Below, in pieces: positions 1 through 6,399 of a stretch of DNA of 15,062 nucleotides. This stretch comes from Actinomycetota bacterium (GTDB lineage Bacteria; Actinomycetota; Actinomycetes; Nanopelagicales; Nanopelagicaceae), in NCBI GenBank assembly GCA_010028225.1, contig RGOY01000014.1:1-15062 (forward strand). Direction: 5' to 3'. Both the position numbers and the translations under genes were made by a program. The notes beneath the pieces were generated by a model. That model ran no database searches. It was not told where the DNA came from and saw nothing but the letters and a program-made list of their open reading frames with translations. Each line of letters begins with the position of its first letter. The first letter of the stretch is position 1.

Positions 1-126
1 GAGTACGAGGTTTCCATCTGGCAGCAGACAAGCCAGAAGGGGGCCAAGTATCTCAGCCTGAAATTCGGGCCTCCGTATGTCCCGAAGAACAAGAAGCAAG
101 AGACCAACGAAGATCCCGATTGGTAG
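1..126 (+). CDS. C-terminal end of a small phage/plasmid-type protein (partial)
   Basis: Frame 1 is open from the window edge and ends with TAG at 124-126, giving the last 41 residues of a protein whose start lies outside. The visible part reads like a short beta-strand domain (a V-S-I-W strand, then a K-G-A-K-Y-L-S-L strand) followed by a charged tail rich in K, N, E and D that ends in D-P-D-W. From memory this pattern resembles the end of DUF736-like or single-strand-binding-like proteins of phages and plasmids, which often carry acidic tails. That resemblance is a guess from pattern alone. The gene lies 6 bases upstream of a run of tiny membrane-protein genes in the same direction, which fits a mobile-element context. 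Confidence 0.55.
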   Translation, partial: EYEVSIWQQTSQKGAKYLSLKFGPPYVPKNKKQETNEDPDW

Positions 127-132
127 GATCTG

Positions 133-279
133 ATGGGCTTCATAGGTATAGCCATCTGTACAGCGTGTTATGTCGCCACGGCAGTTGATTTTTACATCAA
201 GGGGAATATCCCTATGGCTATCACCTTTGGTGGCTACTCCATTGCCAACATCGGATTTCTCATCGTAGCCAGACAATGA
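133..279 (+). CDS. small two-span membrane protein (48 aa), unknown
   Basis: ATG at 133 is preceded by AGGA four bases upstream, and the frame runs 48 codons to TGA at 277-279. The protein is almost wholly hydrophobic. Residues about 2-18 form one membrane segment, a short polar turn with D19, K23, G24 and N25 follows, and residues about 28-46 form a second segment, ending in R-Q. The pattern is a helical hairpin. Its stop overlaps the start of the next small gene (ATGA, 276-279). I do not recognise the family. Such mini membrane proteins are common in phage genomes, where they may act as holin-like or superinfection proteins, but nothing here shows a function. Coding status rests on the start signal, the hydrophobic pattern and the coupled neighbours. 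Confidence 0.5.
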   Translation: MGFIGIAICTACYVATAVDFYIKGNIPMAITFGGYSIANIGFLIVARQ

Positions 280-380
280 GCAGATTGTTCCTAGTCGCAA
301 CCTTTGTATTTTCCTGCATCGTCTGGTTCTTTGCGACAATCGGGATTGTGGATGTATTTCAATGGTTGACTACACGATAA
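276..380 (+). CDS. small single-span membrane protein (34 aa), unknown
   Basis: ATG at 276 overlaps the stop of the previous small gene in an ATGA, and the frame ends with TAA at 378-380. The 34-residue product has a short basic start (M-S-R), one long hydrophobic stretch from about residue 4 to 28, and a polar end with Q, T, T and R. This is a single membrane helix, probably with the N-terminus inside. No separate Shine-Dalgarno sequence is clear, so expression would depend on coupling to the upstream gene. Its length alone would not prove a gene. The support is the chain of coupled frames and the membrane-like composition. Its role is unknown. Confidence 0.4.
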   Translation: MSRLFLVATFVFSCIVWFFATIGIVDVFQWLTTR

Positions 381-451
381 GCTACATCTTCTGGATTGGA
401 ATAGTTGTTGTGTTGCTAAAAGTCATCAAAGATTCCGTCAATCCAAAATGA
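362..451 (+). CDS. small single-span membrane peptide (29 aa), unknown
   Basis: ATG at 362 lies inside the end of the previous small gene (19-base overlap), and TGA at 449-451 overlaps the ATG of the next larger gene (ATGA at 448-451). The 29-residue peptide has a short polar start (M-V-D-Y-T), a hydrophobic run from about residue 6 to 21, and a tail with three lysines (K20, K24, K29). It is the shortest of the cascade and the weakest call. A chance frame is quite possible, although a third consecutive overlapping frame with a membrane-like product is notable. Confidence 0.3.
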   Translation: MVDYTISYIFWIGIVVVLLKVIKDSVNPK

Positions 452-1071
452 AAAACAAGCTCAAGGAGTGGATCACGATCCGTGGGGATGATGAGAAGCG
501 AGTGAAGAAAGCGGCCACTCGACTTACTCCAGATATCTGGCAGTTCCATGAAGTCGCCAAGGTGCGCGGCAAGCTCTCCATCAGCGAGATTGGCCTTGAT
601 GGTGACCGCAAGACTCGTAAAGTCCAGGACTCTTGCATCTTCCTTAATCGCAAAGGATTTAGCGGGGGGATGGGTTGTGCACTCCATCTTCTCTCGCTGC
701 GCGAAGGGAGTGAGTTCTACGAGACTAAGCCGGATGCTTGTTGGCAACTGCCTATCCTTCGCACCTTTGAAGAGCGCCTTATCGGCGATGAGAAGATCGC
801 TGTCACCGTCATAGGAGAGTATGAGCGCATGGCATGGGGTGAAGGCGGAGCCGACTTTGATTGGTATTGCACCAGTAATACTGAGGCACATACTGCAGAG
901 AATCCGGTCTATCTCACTCATGCAAAGGAGTTGATCCAACTTATAGGAAATGACTCTTACCGCATCCTTAGCGCTCACTGCGATAAACGAATGAAGCTCA
1001 GATCAACTGCAAAGAAGAAACTAATTCCTTTGATTCCCGTTCATCCAGCCACACTTGCTGCAAAGAGGTAG
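448..1071 (+). CDS. uncharacterised cysteine-containing protein (207 aa)
   Basis: The product is soluble, with no signal peptide or membrane segment. It has cysteines at 63, 77, 98, 141 and 178 and histidines at 80, 148 and 157. Striking blocks are C-I-F-L-N-R (63-68), G-C-A-L-H (76-80), K-P-D-A-C-W-Q-L-P (94-102), W-G-E-G-G-A-D (130-136) and W-Y-C-T (139-142). From memory these blocks recur in uncharacterised actinobacterial proteins, and the cysteine layout suggests metal or iron-sulfur binding, loosely like YkgJ-type proteins; the function is not known. ATG 448 is the only plausible start: the frame upstream is open to 370 but has no ATG, GTG or TTG. No Shine-Dalgarno sequence is evident. 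It ends 2 bases before radA and probably shares its transcript. An open frame on the opposite strand at 382-978 is a shadow of this gene. Confidence 0.85.
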   Translation: MKNKLKEWITIRGDDEKRVKKAATRLTPDIWQFHEVAKVRGKLSISEIGLDGDRKTRKVQDSCIFLNRKGFSGGMGCALHLLSLREGSEFYETKPDACWQLPILRTFEERLIGDEKIAVTVIGEYERMAWGEGGADFDWYCTSNTEAHTAENPVYLTHAKELIQLIGNDSYRILSAHCDKRMKLRSTAKKKLIPLIPVHPATLAAKR

Positions 1072-1073
1072 CT

Positions 1074-2441
1074 ATGGCGACTGCAAAATCCAAGAGCGCA
1101 AAGGATCCCTACCGTTGCAGCGAATGTGGGTGGAATAGCGCTAAATGGGTTGGGCGTTGTGGTGAATGTCAGGCTTGGGGAACTCTTATCGAGAGCGCAG
1201 CGCCAAAGCGGGCCTCACTCCAGCCTTCTTCAGTGACATCTCCTGCGATGCCGATCAAAGATGTCGAACTAGAGGCTGCTACATCAAAGACGAGTGGGAT
1301 CTCAGAACTTGATCGAGTGCTCGGTGGTGGATTGGTCCCAGGCGCTGCCATTCTCTTAGCGGGAGAACCTGGCGTAGGAAAATCAACACTACTTCTCACA
1401 GTTGCGGCGATGCATGACGCTCGAACGCTTTACATCAGCGGTGAAGAATCGGCATCACAAGTTCGACTCCGTGCCGAACGATTGAAAGCGCTCTCACCAA
1501 ATCTCATGCTCGCTGCCGAGAACGACCTTGGTGCGATTCTCACTCACTTAGAAGAAGTGAATCCTTCACTCCTTGTCATTGACTCAATACAAACAATTGG
1601 CGCAGATTCGATTGATAGCGCTCCAGGTAGCGTCTCTCAAGTTCGAGAGGTAGCAGCAGCTTTGATTCGAGTCTGTAAAGAACGATCCATCACACTCGTT
1701 CTGGTAGGACATGTCACCAAAGATGGCTCGATTGCAGGGCCCAGACTTCTCGAGCACATCGTCGACGTGGTCTTGCAGTTTGAGGGCGAGCGCCATTCAC
1801 GCCTGCGCCTAGTTCGTGCGACAAAGAATCGATTCGGGCCAAGTGATGAAGTCGGTTGCTTCGACCTCAACGATGGAGGAATCGAAGCGCTCCCTGATCC
1901 CACTGGACTCTTCACCACACGTCATGCCGAACCCGTACCAGGAACTTGTGTAACAGTTGCACTCGAAGGTCGCAGACCGCTACTTGCTGAGATTCAAGCC
2001 CTTGTCGGAAACGATAAAGATGTGGATTATGGAAATGCCCGTCGCGTCACAAGCGGTCTTGAGAATTCACGGACAGCGATGACGCTCGCTGTACTGGAGT
2101 TACGCGCTCGTGTGAAGTTGAGCGGACGTGATATCTATGTCGCAACCGTAGGTGGAATGCGCATCACCGAACCCGCTGTCGATCTCGCAGTGGCACTTGC
2201 TGTTGCTTCGGGGGCACAGGGTCTTGCACTTCCTGCAGATCTCATCGCGCTCGGTGAGGTTGGGCTTGCCGGCGAGATTCGCCGCGTTCAGGGAGTAAGC
2301 CAACGACTCAATGAAGCCTTCCGCCTGGGATTCAAGAAAGCTCTTGTGCCAGCAGGAAGTGATGTGAAGATTGCTGGAATGGAGATCGTCGAGGTTGGTC
2401 GTATCGAACAAGCGATCGGGCGAGTTCGAATCGGGTCTTAA
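1074..2441 (+). CDS. radA: DNA repair protein RadA (Sms)
   Basis: RadA is a RecA-like ATPase that helps process recombination intermediates, extending D-loops and promoting branch migration in double-strand break and fork repair. The 455-residue length is normal. Residues 15-32 form the four-cysteine zinc finger (C15, C18, C29, C32). The Walker A motif G-E-P-G-V-G-K-S is at 97-104, Walker B (L-L-V-I-D) at about 156-160, and the family-specific K-N-R-F-G motif at 251-255. The C-terminal third is the Lon-protease-like domain, which is structural and not catalytic in RadA. The start has GAGG five bases upstream. It begins 2 bases after the previous gene and mutY follows after 2 bases, so the three probably form one repair-linked transcript. 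disA, often next to radA in Actinobacteria, is not here. Confidence 0.97.
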   Translation: MATAKSKSAKDPYRCSECGWNSAKWVGRCGECQAWGTLIESAAPKRASLQPSSVTSPAMPIKDVELEAATSKTSGISELDRVLGGGLVPGAAILLAGEPGVGKSTLLLTVAAMHDARTLYISGEESASQVRLRAERLKALSPNLMLAAENDLGAILTHLEEVNPSLLVIDSIQTIGADSIDSAPGSVSQVREVAAALIRVCKERSITLVLVGHVTKDGSIAGPRLLEHIVDVVLQFEGERHSRLRLVRATKNRFGPSDEVGCFDLNDGGIEALPDPTGLFTTRHAEPVPGTCVTVALEGRRPLLAEIQALVGNDKDVDYGNARRVTSGLENSRTAMTLAVLELRARVKLSGRDIYVATVGGMRITEPAVDLAVALAVASGAQGLALPADLIALGEVGLAGEIRRVQGVSQRLNEAFRLGFKKALVPAGSDVKIAGMEIVEVGRIEQAIGRVRIGS

Positions 2442-2443
2442 CA

Positions 2444-3265
2444 ATGCTGGATGAAGTAACTAGGTGGTTTGAAGAGAACAAACGCGAACTTCCCTGGCGG
2501 TCGACATCACCCTGGGGCGTGATGATCAGTGAATTCATGTTGCAACAAACTCCAGTCGTACGTGTACTGCCGAAGTGGAATGAGTGGATCTCGCGTTGGC
2601 CAGAGCCACGGGCATTAGCCGAATCCGACAAGAGTGAAGTAATCAAAGCTTGGGGAAGGCTCGGTTATCCACGACGTGCACTTCGACTCTGGGAAGCTGC
2701 CAAAGTCATCGCCTCAGATTTTGACAATCAAGTTCCCCGAGATGTCGAAACTTTGAAAGCACTCCCTGGAGTAGGTGATTACACCGCGAAAGCAATCGCA
2801 ACATTTGCATTTGGCCAAAGTCATAATGTGATGGATATAAATATCCGTCGAGTCTTTGCCCGCCTCATTGATGGAGAGCAACACCCCAAGCAAAGTGCAG
2901 ATAAACGAGAGCGACAAGAACGCCCAGTCTTTGGTCCAACCTGGTCAGCAGCGGTGATGGAGCTTGGTGCACTTATTTGCACAGCAAAAAATCCGCTATG
3001 TGATCTCTGTCCGGTTGCAACATCATGTCTCTGGCTTCGAAATGGAAAGCCGCCCTCGATGCAGCCACGGAAAGCTCAAGCTTGGGCAGGCACCAAGCGA
3101 CAGTGCCGCGGTGCAATCTTGCAGAGACTTCGCGAAAGCGATCGACCACTGCGTCTAGAAGAATTCAATTGGCAGGAGAAGAGCCAACTAGAAGTTGCTC
3201 TAGCCGAATTGATCGAGGAAGGCTTCATCCAGGCAAGCAACTCTCGTTACTCACTAGCGAAGTGA
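2444..3265 (+). CDS. mutY: adenine DNA glycosylase MutY (short form)
   Basis: MutY removes adenine mispaired with 8-oxoguanine or guanine in base excision repair. The 273-residue protein is shorter than E. coli MutY (350). The HhH-GPD core shows the catalytic glutamate E30 in I-S-E-F-M-L-Q-Q-T, the helix-hairpin-helix L-P-G-V-G-D-Y-T-A at about 107-115, the catalytic aspartate D131 in V-M-D-I-N, and the iron-sulfur loop C179-X6-C186-X2-C189-X5-C195. The region that would hold the NUDIX-like 8-oxoG-reading domain is replaced by about 60 residues that look like a small winged helix. From memory this is usual in actinobacterial MutY. The start is 2 bases after the radA stop with no clear Shine-Dalgarno sequence, so translation is probably coupled. 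The stop lies 2 bases from the convergent clpC stop. Confidence 0.95.
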   Translation: MLDEVTRWFEENKRELPWRSTSPWGVMISEFMLQQTPVVRVLPKWNEWISRWPEPRALAESDKSEVIKAWGRLGYPRRALRLWEAAKVIASDFDNQVPRDVETLKALPGVGDYTAKAIATFAFGQSHNVMDINIRRVFARLIDGEQHPKQSADKRERQERPVFGPTWSAAVMELGALICTAKNPLCDLCPVATSCLWLRNGKPPSMQPRKAQAWAGTKRQCRGAILQRLRESDRPLRLEEFNWQEKSQLEVALAELIEEGFIQASNSRYSLAK

Positions 3266-3267
3266 AA

Positions 3268-5772
3268 TCAGGCTTGAGCTGAACCCTCAGTGAGGTCTTC
3301 CGGAGTATCTGGAAGCGCCTCTTTCGAAAGACCAGTGAACTTGAAACTCTCACTGCCCTCTTCGCCCTCGACATCAATGACCACGATCTGACCCGCCTTC
3401 AAGTCACCGAAGAGGATCTTCTCTGAGAGGACATCTTCGATTTCACGCTGGATTGTTCGACGAAGTGGGCGAGCGCCCAATACTGGGTCGTAGCCACGTT
3501 TCGCCAAGATCGTCTTGGCAGCGCTGGTTAGTTCGATGCCCATATCTTTCGCCTTAAGTCGATTCTCAAGATTAGCAATCATCAAATCAACAATCTGGAC
3601 GATCTCTTCCTCAGTCAACTGGTGGAAGACGATGATGTCATCGATCCTGTTGAGGAACTCTGGACGGAAGTGAGACTTGAGCTCGTCTTGAACTTTCGCC
3701 TTCATCCGCTCGTAGTTACCTACCGAGTCACTGGCATTGATGAAGCCGAGTGAGAGTGATTTAGAAATGTCACGAGTTCCAAGGTTTGTAGTCATGATGA
3801 TTATCGTGTTCTTGAAATCGACGACACGCCCTTGTGCATCAGTGAGACGTCCATCTTCGAGAACCTGAAGAAGCGAATTAAAGATATCTGGATGCGCTTT
3901 CTCAATCTCATCGAAGAGAACTACAGAGAATGGTCGACGACGTACCTTCTCCGTCAACTGTCCACCTTCGTCATATCCGACGAAACCAGGAGGAGCACCA
4001 AAAAGACGTGATGCGGTGTGCTTCTCGGAGTACTCAGACATATCGAGTTGGATCAAAGCATCTTCATCACCGAAGAGGAAGGATGCAAGAGTTCGCGATA
4101 GCTCCGTCTTTCCGACACCAGAAGGACCTGCGAAGATGAAGGAACCACCAGGGCGACGTGGATCTTTGAGACCTGCTCGGGTACGACGTATCGCCTGAGC
4201 GAGTGCATGAATCGCCTGTTCTTGTCCGATAACTCGCTTATGGAGCTCTTCTTCCATCCGAAGCAACCGTGCTGTCTCCGCTTCAGTCAACTTGAAGACA
4301 GGGATGCCGGTCGCGGTGGAAAGAACCTCTGCGATCAATTCTTCATCGACATCTGCGACAACATCGAGATCGCCAGCCTTCCACGACTTCTCTTTCTCGA
4401 TCTTCTCTTGCATCAGAGCCTTCTCGTTATCTCGAAGCGATGCAGCCTTCTCGAAGTCCTGCGCGTCAATCGCAGATTCCTTTTCTTTACGTACCTCTGC
4501 GATCTTGTCATCGAATGCACGGATCTCAGGAGGTTGAGTCATTCTTCGAATGCGAAGTCTTGAACCAGCCTCATCAATCAGATCAATCGCCTTATCAGGA
4601 AGGAATCGATCAGAGATATAGCGATCTGCAAGAGTCGCAGCAGAGACGAGCGCGGAGTCAGAGATTGTGACTTTGTGGTGATTCTCGTAGCGATCGCGAA
4701 GACCCTTGAGGATTTCAATTGTGTGAGCGACTGAAGGCTCAGCCACTTGGATTGGCTGGAATCGACGTTCAAGAGCCGCATCCTTCTCAAGATGCTTTCG
4801 ATACTCATCGAGAGTTGTTGCGCCGATGGTCTGGAGTTCGCCTCGAGCGAGCATTGGCTTCAAGATGCTGGCAGCATCAATCGCTCCTTCAGCAGCGCCA
4901 GCTCCAACGAGAGTATGAATCTCATCAATGAAGAGGATGATGTCGCCGCGAGTGCGAATTTCTTTCAGTACTTTCTTCAAACGCTCTTCAAAATCACCGC
5001 GGTAACGAGAGCCTGCAACAAGAGCGCCGAGGTCAAGTGAGTAGAGCTGTTTGCCCTTCAAAGTCTCTGGGACATCGCCTTTGACGATTGCTTGCGCGAG
5101 ACCTTCAACAACTGCAGTCTTTCCAACGCCTGGCTCGCCAATGAGTACTGGATTGTTCTTGGTGCGACGAGAGAGAATTTGCATGACGCGCTCTATCTCT
5201 TTCTCACGACCAATAACTGGATCAAGTTTCGTCTCACGCGCTGCTTGAGTGAGGTTTCGGCCAAACTGATCGAGGACAAGTGAGGTTGATGGTGTTCCTT
5301 CAGCAGGACCGCCCGAGGTGACTGCCTCTTTCCCTTGGTAACCGGAGAGGAGTTGGATTACCTGTTGTCTTACACGATTGAGGTCTGCCCCAAGTTTTAC
5401 AAGGACCTGTGCTGCAACTCCATCACCTTCGCGAATCAGACCGAGGAGGATGTGTTCGGTGCCGATGTAGTTGTGTCCAAGTTGGAGCGCTTCGCGCAGT
5501 GAGAGTTCAAGGACTTTCTTCGCGCGAGGCGTAAATGGGATATGTCCAGATGGAGCTTGTTGACCTTGTCCAATAATTTCTTCTACTTGGGTTCGTACCC
5601 CGTCTAATGAAATTCCGAGAGCCTCAAGTCCCTTAGCTGCGACGCCTTCGCCTTCTTTGATCAGGCCGAGGAGGATGTGTTCGGTGCCGATGTAATTGTG
5701 GTTGAGCATGCGAGCCTCTTCTTGGGCCAGGACGACCACGCGACGGGCTCGATCTGTAAAGCGCTCAAACAT
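3268..5772 (-). CDS. clpC: ATP-dependent Clp protease ATP-binding subunit ClpC
   Basis: ClpC is a hexameric AAA+ unfoldase that feeds proteins to ClpP in the cytoplasm and is central to protein turnover and stress survival in Actinobacteria. The 834 residues match the family. Two Clp-N repeats occupy about 1-145. The D1 AAA+ domain has Walker A at 212-219 (G-E-P-G-V-G-K-T) and Walker B F-I-D-E at 281-284. A short UVR-containing middle domain lies at about 420-465. D2 has Walker A at 549-556 (G-P-S-G-V-G-K-T), Walker B at about 617-622, and a ClpP-docking L-G-F tripeptide at 675-677. The UVR segment and short middle domain separate it from ClpB. A strong Shine-Dalgarno sequence precedes the ATG. 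It is the last gene of the minus-strand run; a 121-base gap upstream may carry its own promoter. Confidence 0.98.
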   Translation of the reverse strand: MFERFTDRARRVVVLAQEEARMLNHNYIGTEHILLGLIKEGEGVAAKGLEALGISLDGVRTQVEEIIGQGQQAPSGHIPFTPRAKKVLELSLREALQLGHNYIGTEHILLGLIREGDGVAAQVLVKLGADLNRVRQQVIQLLSGYQGKEAVTSGGPAEGTPSTSLVLDQFGRNLTQAARETKLDPVIGREKEIERVMQILSRRTKNNPVLIGEPGVGKTAVVEGLAQAIVKGDVPETLKGKQLYSLDLGALVAGSRYRGDFEERLKKVLKEIRTRGDIILFIDEIHTLVGAGAAEGAIDAASILKPMLARGELQTIGATTLDEYRKHLEKDAALERRFQPIQVAEPSVAHTIEILKGLRDRYENHHKVTISDSALVSAATLADRYISDRFLPDKAIDLIDEAGSRLRIRRMTQPPEIRAFDDKIAEVRKEKESAIDAQDFEKAASLRDNEKALMQEKIEKEKSWKAGDLDVVADVDEELIAEVLSTATGIPVFKLTEAETARLLRMEEELHKRVIGQEQAIHALAQAIRRTRAGLKDPRRPGGSFIFAGPSGVGKTELSRTLASFLFGDEDALIQLDMSEYSEKHTASRLFGAPPGFVGYDEGGQLTEKVRRRPFSVVLFDEIEKAHPDIFNSLLQVLEDGRLTDAQGRVVDFKNTIIIMTTNLGTRDISKSLSLGFINASDSVGNYERMKAKVQDELKSHFRPEFLNRIDDIIVFHQLTEEEIVQIVDLMIANLENRLKAKDMGIELTSAAKTILAKRGYDPVLGARPLRRTIQREIEDVLSEKILFGDLKAGQIVVIDVEGEEGSESFKFTGLSKEALPDTPEDLTEGSAQA
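5441..5700. repeat. 35-base direct repeat (5441-5475 and 5666-5700) inside clpC
   Basis: The two 35-base copies differ at one position (G at 5470 against A at 5695). They encode the same H-N-Y-I-G-T-E-H-I-L-L-G stretch in the first and second Clp-N repeats (about residues 25-36 and 100-111). Protein-level duplication is normal for Clp-N domains. The near-identity of the DNA, including synonymous positions, goes beyond what the protein requires and may reflect strong codon preference or recent gene conversion. Confidence 0.85.
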
Positions 5773-5779
5773 CAGTTAT

Positions 5780-5784
5780 CTCCT
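5780..5784 (-). promoter_or_regulatory. Shine-Dalgarno sequence of clpC
   Basis: On the minus strand AAAAGGAGATAACTG precedes the clpC ATG. The AGGAG core lies seven bases from the start codon, making this one of the strongest ribosome sites in the window. It fixes the clpC start and fits a highly expressed chaperone. Confidence 0.85.
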
Positions 5785-5876
5785 TTTTCAGCTCTCCCCA
5801 AGCCTAGCCAAGGAGCCTGATTTCGCCAGCGGTGATTTCTTCAACCCCAGATATGGCCAGGTTATGCCCGAAAAGA

Positions 5877-5904
5877 CCCAAAATATTGTGGGGTTAGAGA
5901 ACCC
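5877..5904. promoter_or_regulatory. overlapping palindrome and hairpin upstream of clpC
   Basis: Bases 5877-5892 form a 16-base near-palindrome, CCCAAAATATTGTGGG, with seven of eight pairs matching, centred about 112 bases upstream of the clpC ATG. It runs into a perfect 5-base stem with a 4-base loop (GGGTT-AGAG-AACCC, 5891-5904) that covers the argA stop. On the minus-strand transcript the hairpin is followed by CACAAUAUUUU. It could be a weak terminator or attenuator after argA, or the palindrome could be an operator for clpC. Neither role can be settled from sequence. Confidence 0.35.
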
Positions 5905-6397
5905 TGAGCATTCTGGTGTTTCCCAGAGTATTGGGCTTGACACTCTCTAAATCAAGGAATTCCGCAACGCCTTGGTCATACGAACGAAGGAGTTGAGTGT
6001 AAACATCTTGATCAACCGGCGCACCTTCAATTTCTTTGAATCCGTGACGAGCAAAGAATTCTGTCTCAAAGGTGAGACAGAAAATTCGCTTGACGCCGAG
6101 GGCAAGAGCGCGATTGAAAATCTCTTCAAGCATCATCGCACCGATACCTTTACCGCGATACTCCTCAAAAACTGCGAGTGTGCGAACTTCAGCGAGGTCT
6201 TCCCACATCACATGAAGAGCGCCGCATCCAATAACTTCACCCTCACGTTCTGCGACAGTGAACTCTTGCACGCTCTCATAGAGCGTGACTGTCTCCTTCT
6301 CTAATAACCGTCTCTGAAGTGAATAGAGATCGATTAACTTTCGAATAGTTCGGATGTCTTTTGTTTGCGCTGGACGAACTGTGATTCCTTCAATCAC
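5894..6397 (-). CDS. argA: amino-acid N-acetyltransferase (ArgA, short GNAT form)
   Basis: This is a single-domain GNAT enzyme expected to acetylate glutamate with acetyl-CoA, the first step of arginine synthesis. It resembles the M. tuberculosis N-acetylglutamate synthase Rv2747 in length (167 residues against about 174) and in recognisable blocks: T-L-Y-E-S-V-Q-E-F, G-C-G-A-L-H-V, T-F-E-T-E-F-F-A-R-H-G-F, and a C-terminus close to N-T-R-M-L-R-V-L. The acetyl-CoA loop R-G-K-G-I-G is at 81-86. A longer frame begins with TTG at 6403, but AGAGGA (6404-6409) abuts that TTG and stands six bases from the GTG at 6397, so GTG is preferred. The gene starts 2 bases after the lysS stop and is probably co-transcribed with it. 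No other arginine gene is in the window. Confidence 0.9.
   Translation of the reverse strand: MIEGITVRPAQTKDIRTIRKLIDLYSLQRRLLEKETVTLYESVQEFTVAEREGEVIGCGALHVMWEDLAEVRTLAVFEEYRGKGIGAMMLEEIFNRALALGVKRIFCLTFETEFFARHGFKEIEGAPVDQDVYTQLLRSYDQGVAEFLDLESVKPNTLGNTRMLRVL
5936..5956. promoter_or_regulatory. HAIR-like inverted repeat (possible HspR site)
   Basis: CTTGA at 5936-5940 and TCAAG at 5952-5956 are perfect inverted arms separated by 11 bases, total 21. The HspR operator (HAIR) is CTTGAGT-N7-ACTCAAG, also 21 bases with these outer five positions identical; the inner two of each arm match poorly here. It lies within the end of argA, about 164 bases upstream of the clpC start. HspR controls chaperone genes in Actinobacteria, so the position is suggestive, but 5-base arms can occur by chance. 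Confidence 0.3.
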
Positions 6398-6399
6398 TT

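Noticed and set aside
382..978. 198-codon open frame on the minus strand
   Set aside because: It lies opposite the 448-1071 gene, whose cysteine blocks and lack of gap to radA support the + strand. The minus frame has no recognisable domain and no ribosome site.
2100..2646. Two overlapping minus-strand frames opposite radA and mutY
   Set aside because: Both lie opposite well-supported genes and show no coherent protein features.
5820..5836. Possible ClgR operator (TTTCGCCAGCGG) upstream of clpC
   Set aside because: Only one half-site resembles the CGCC/GGCG core and the spacing to a second half does not fit the consensus I recall.
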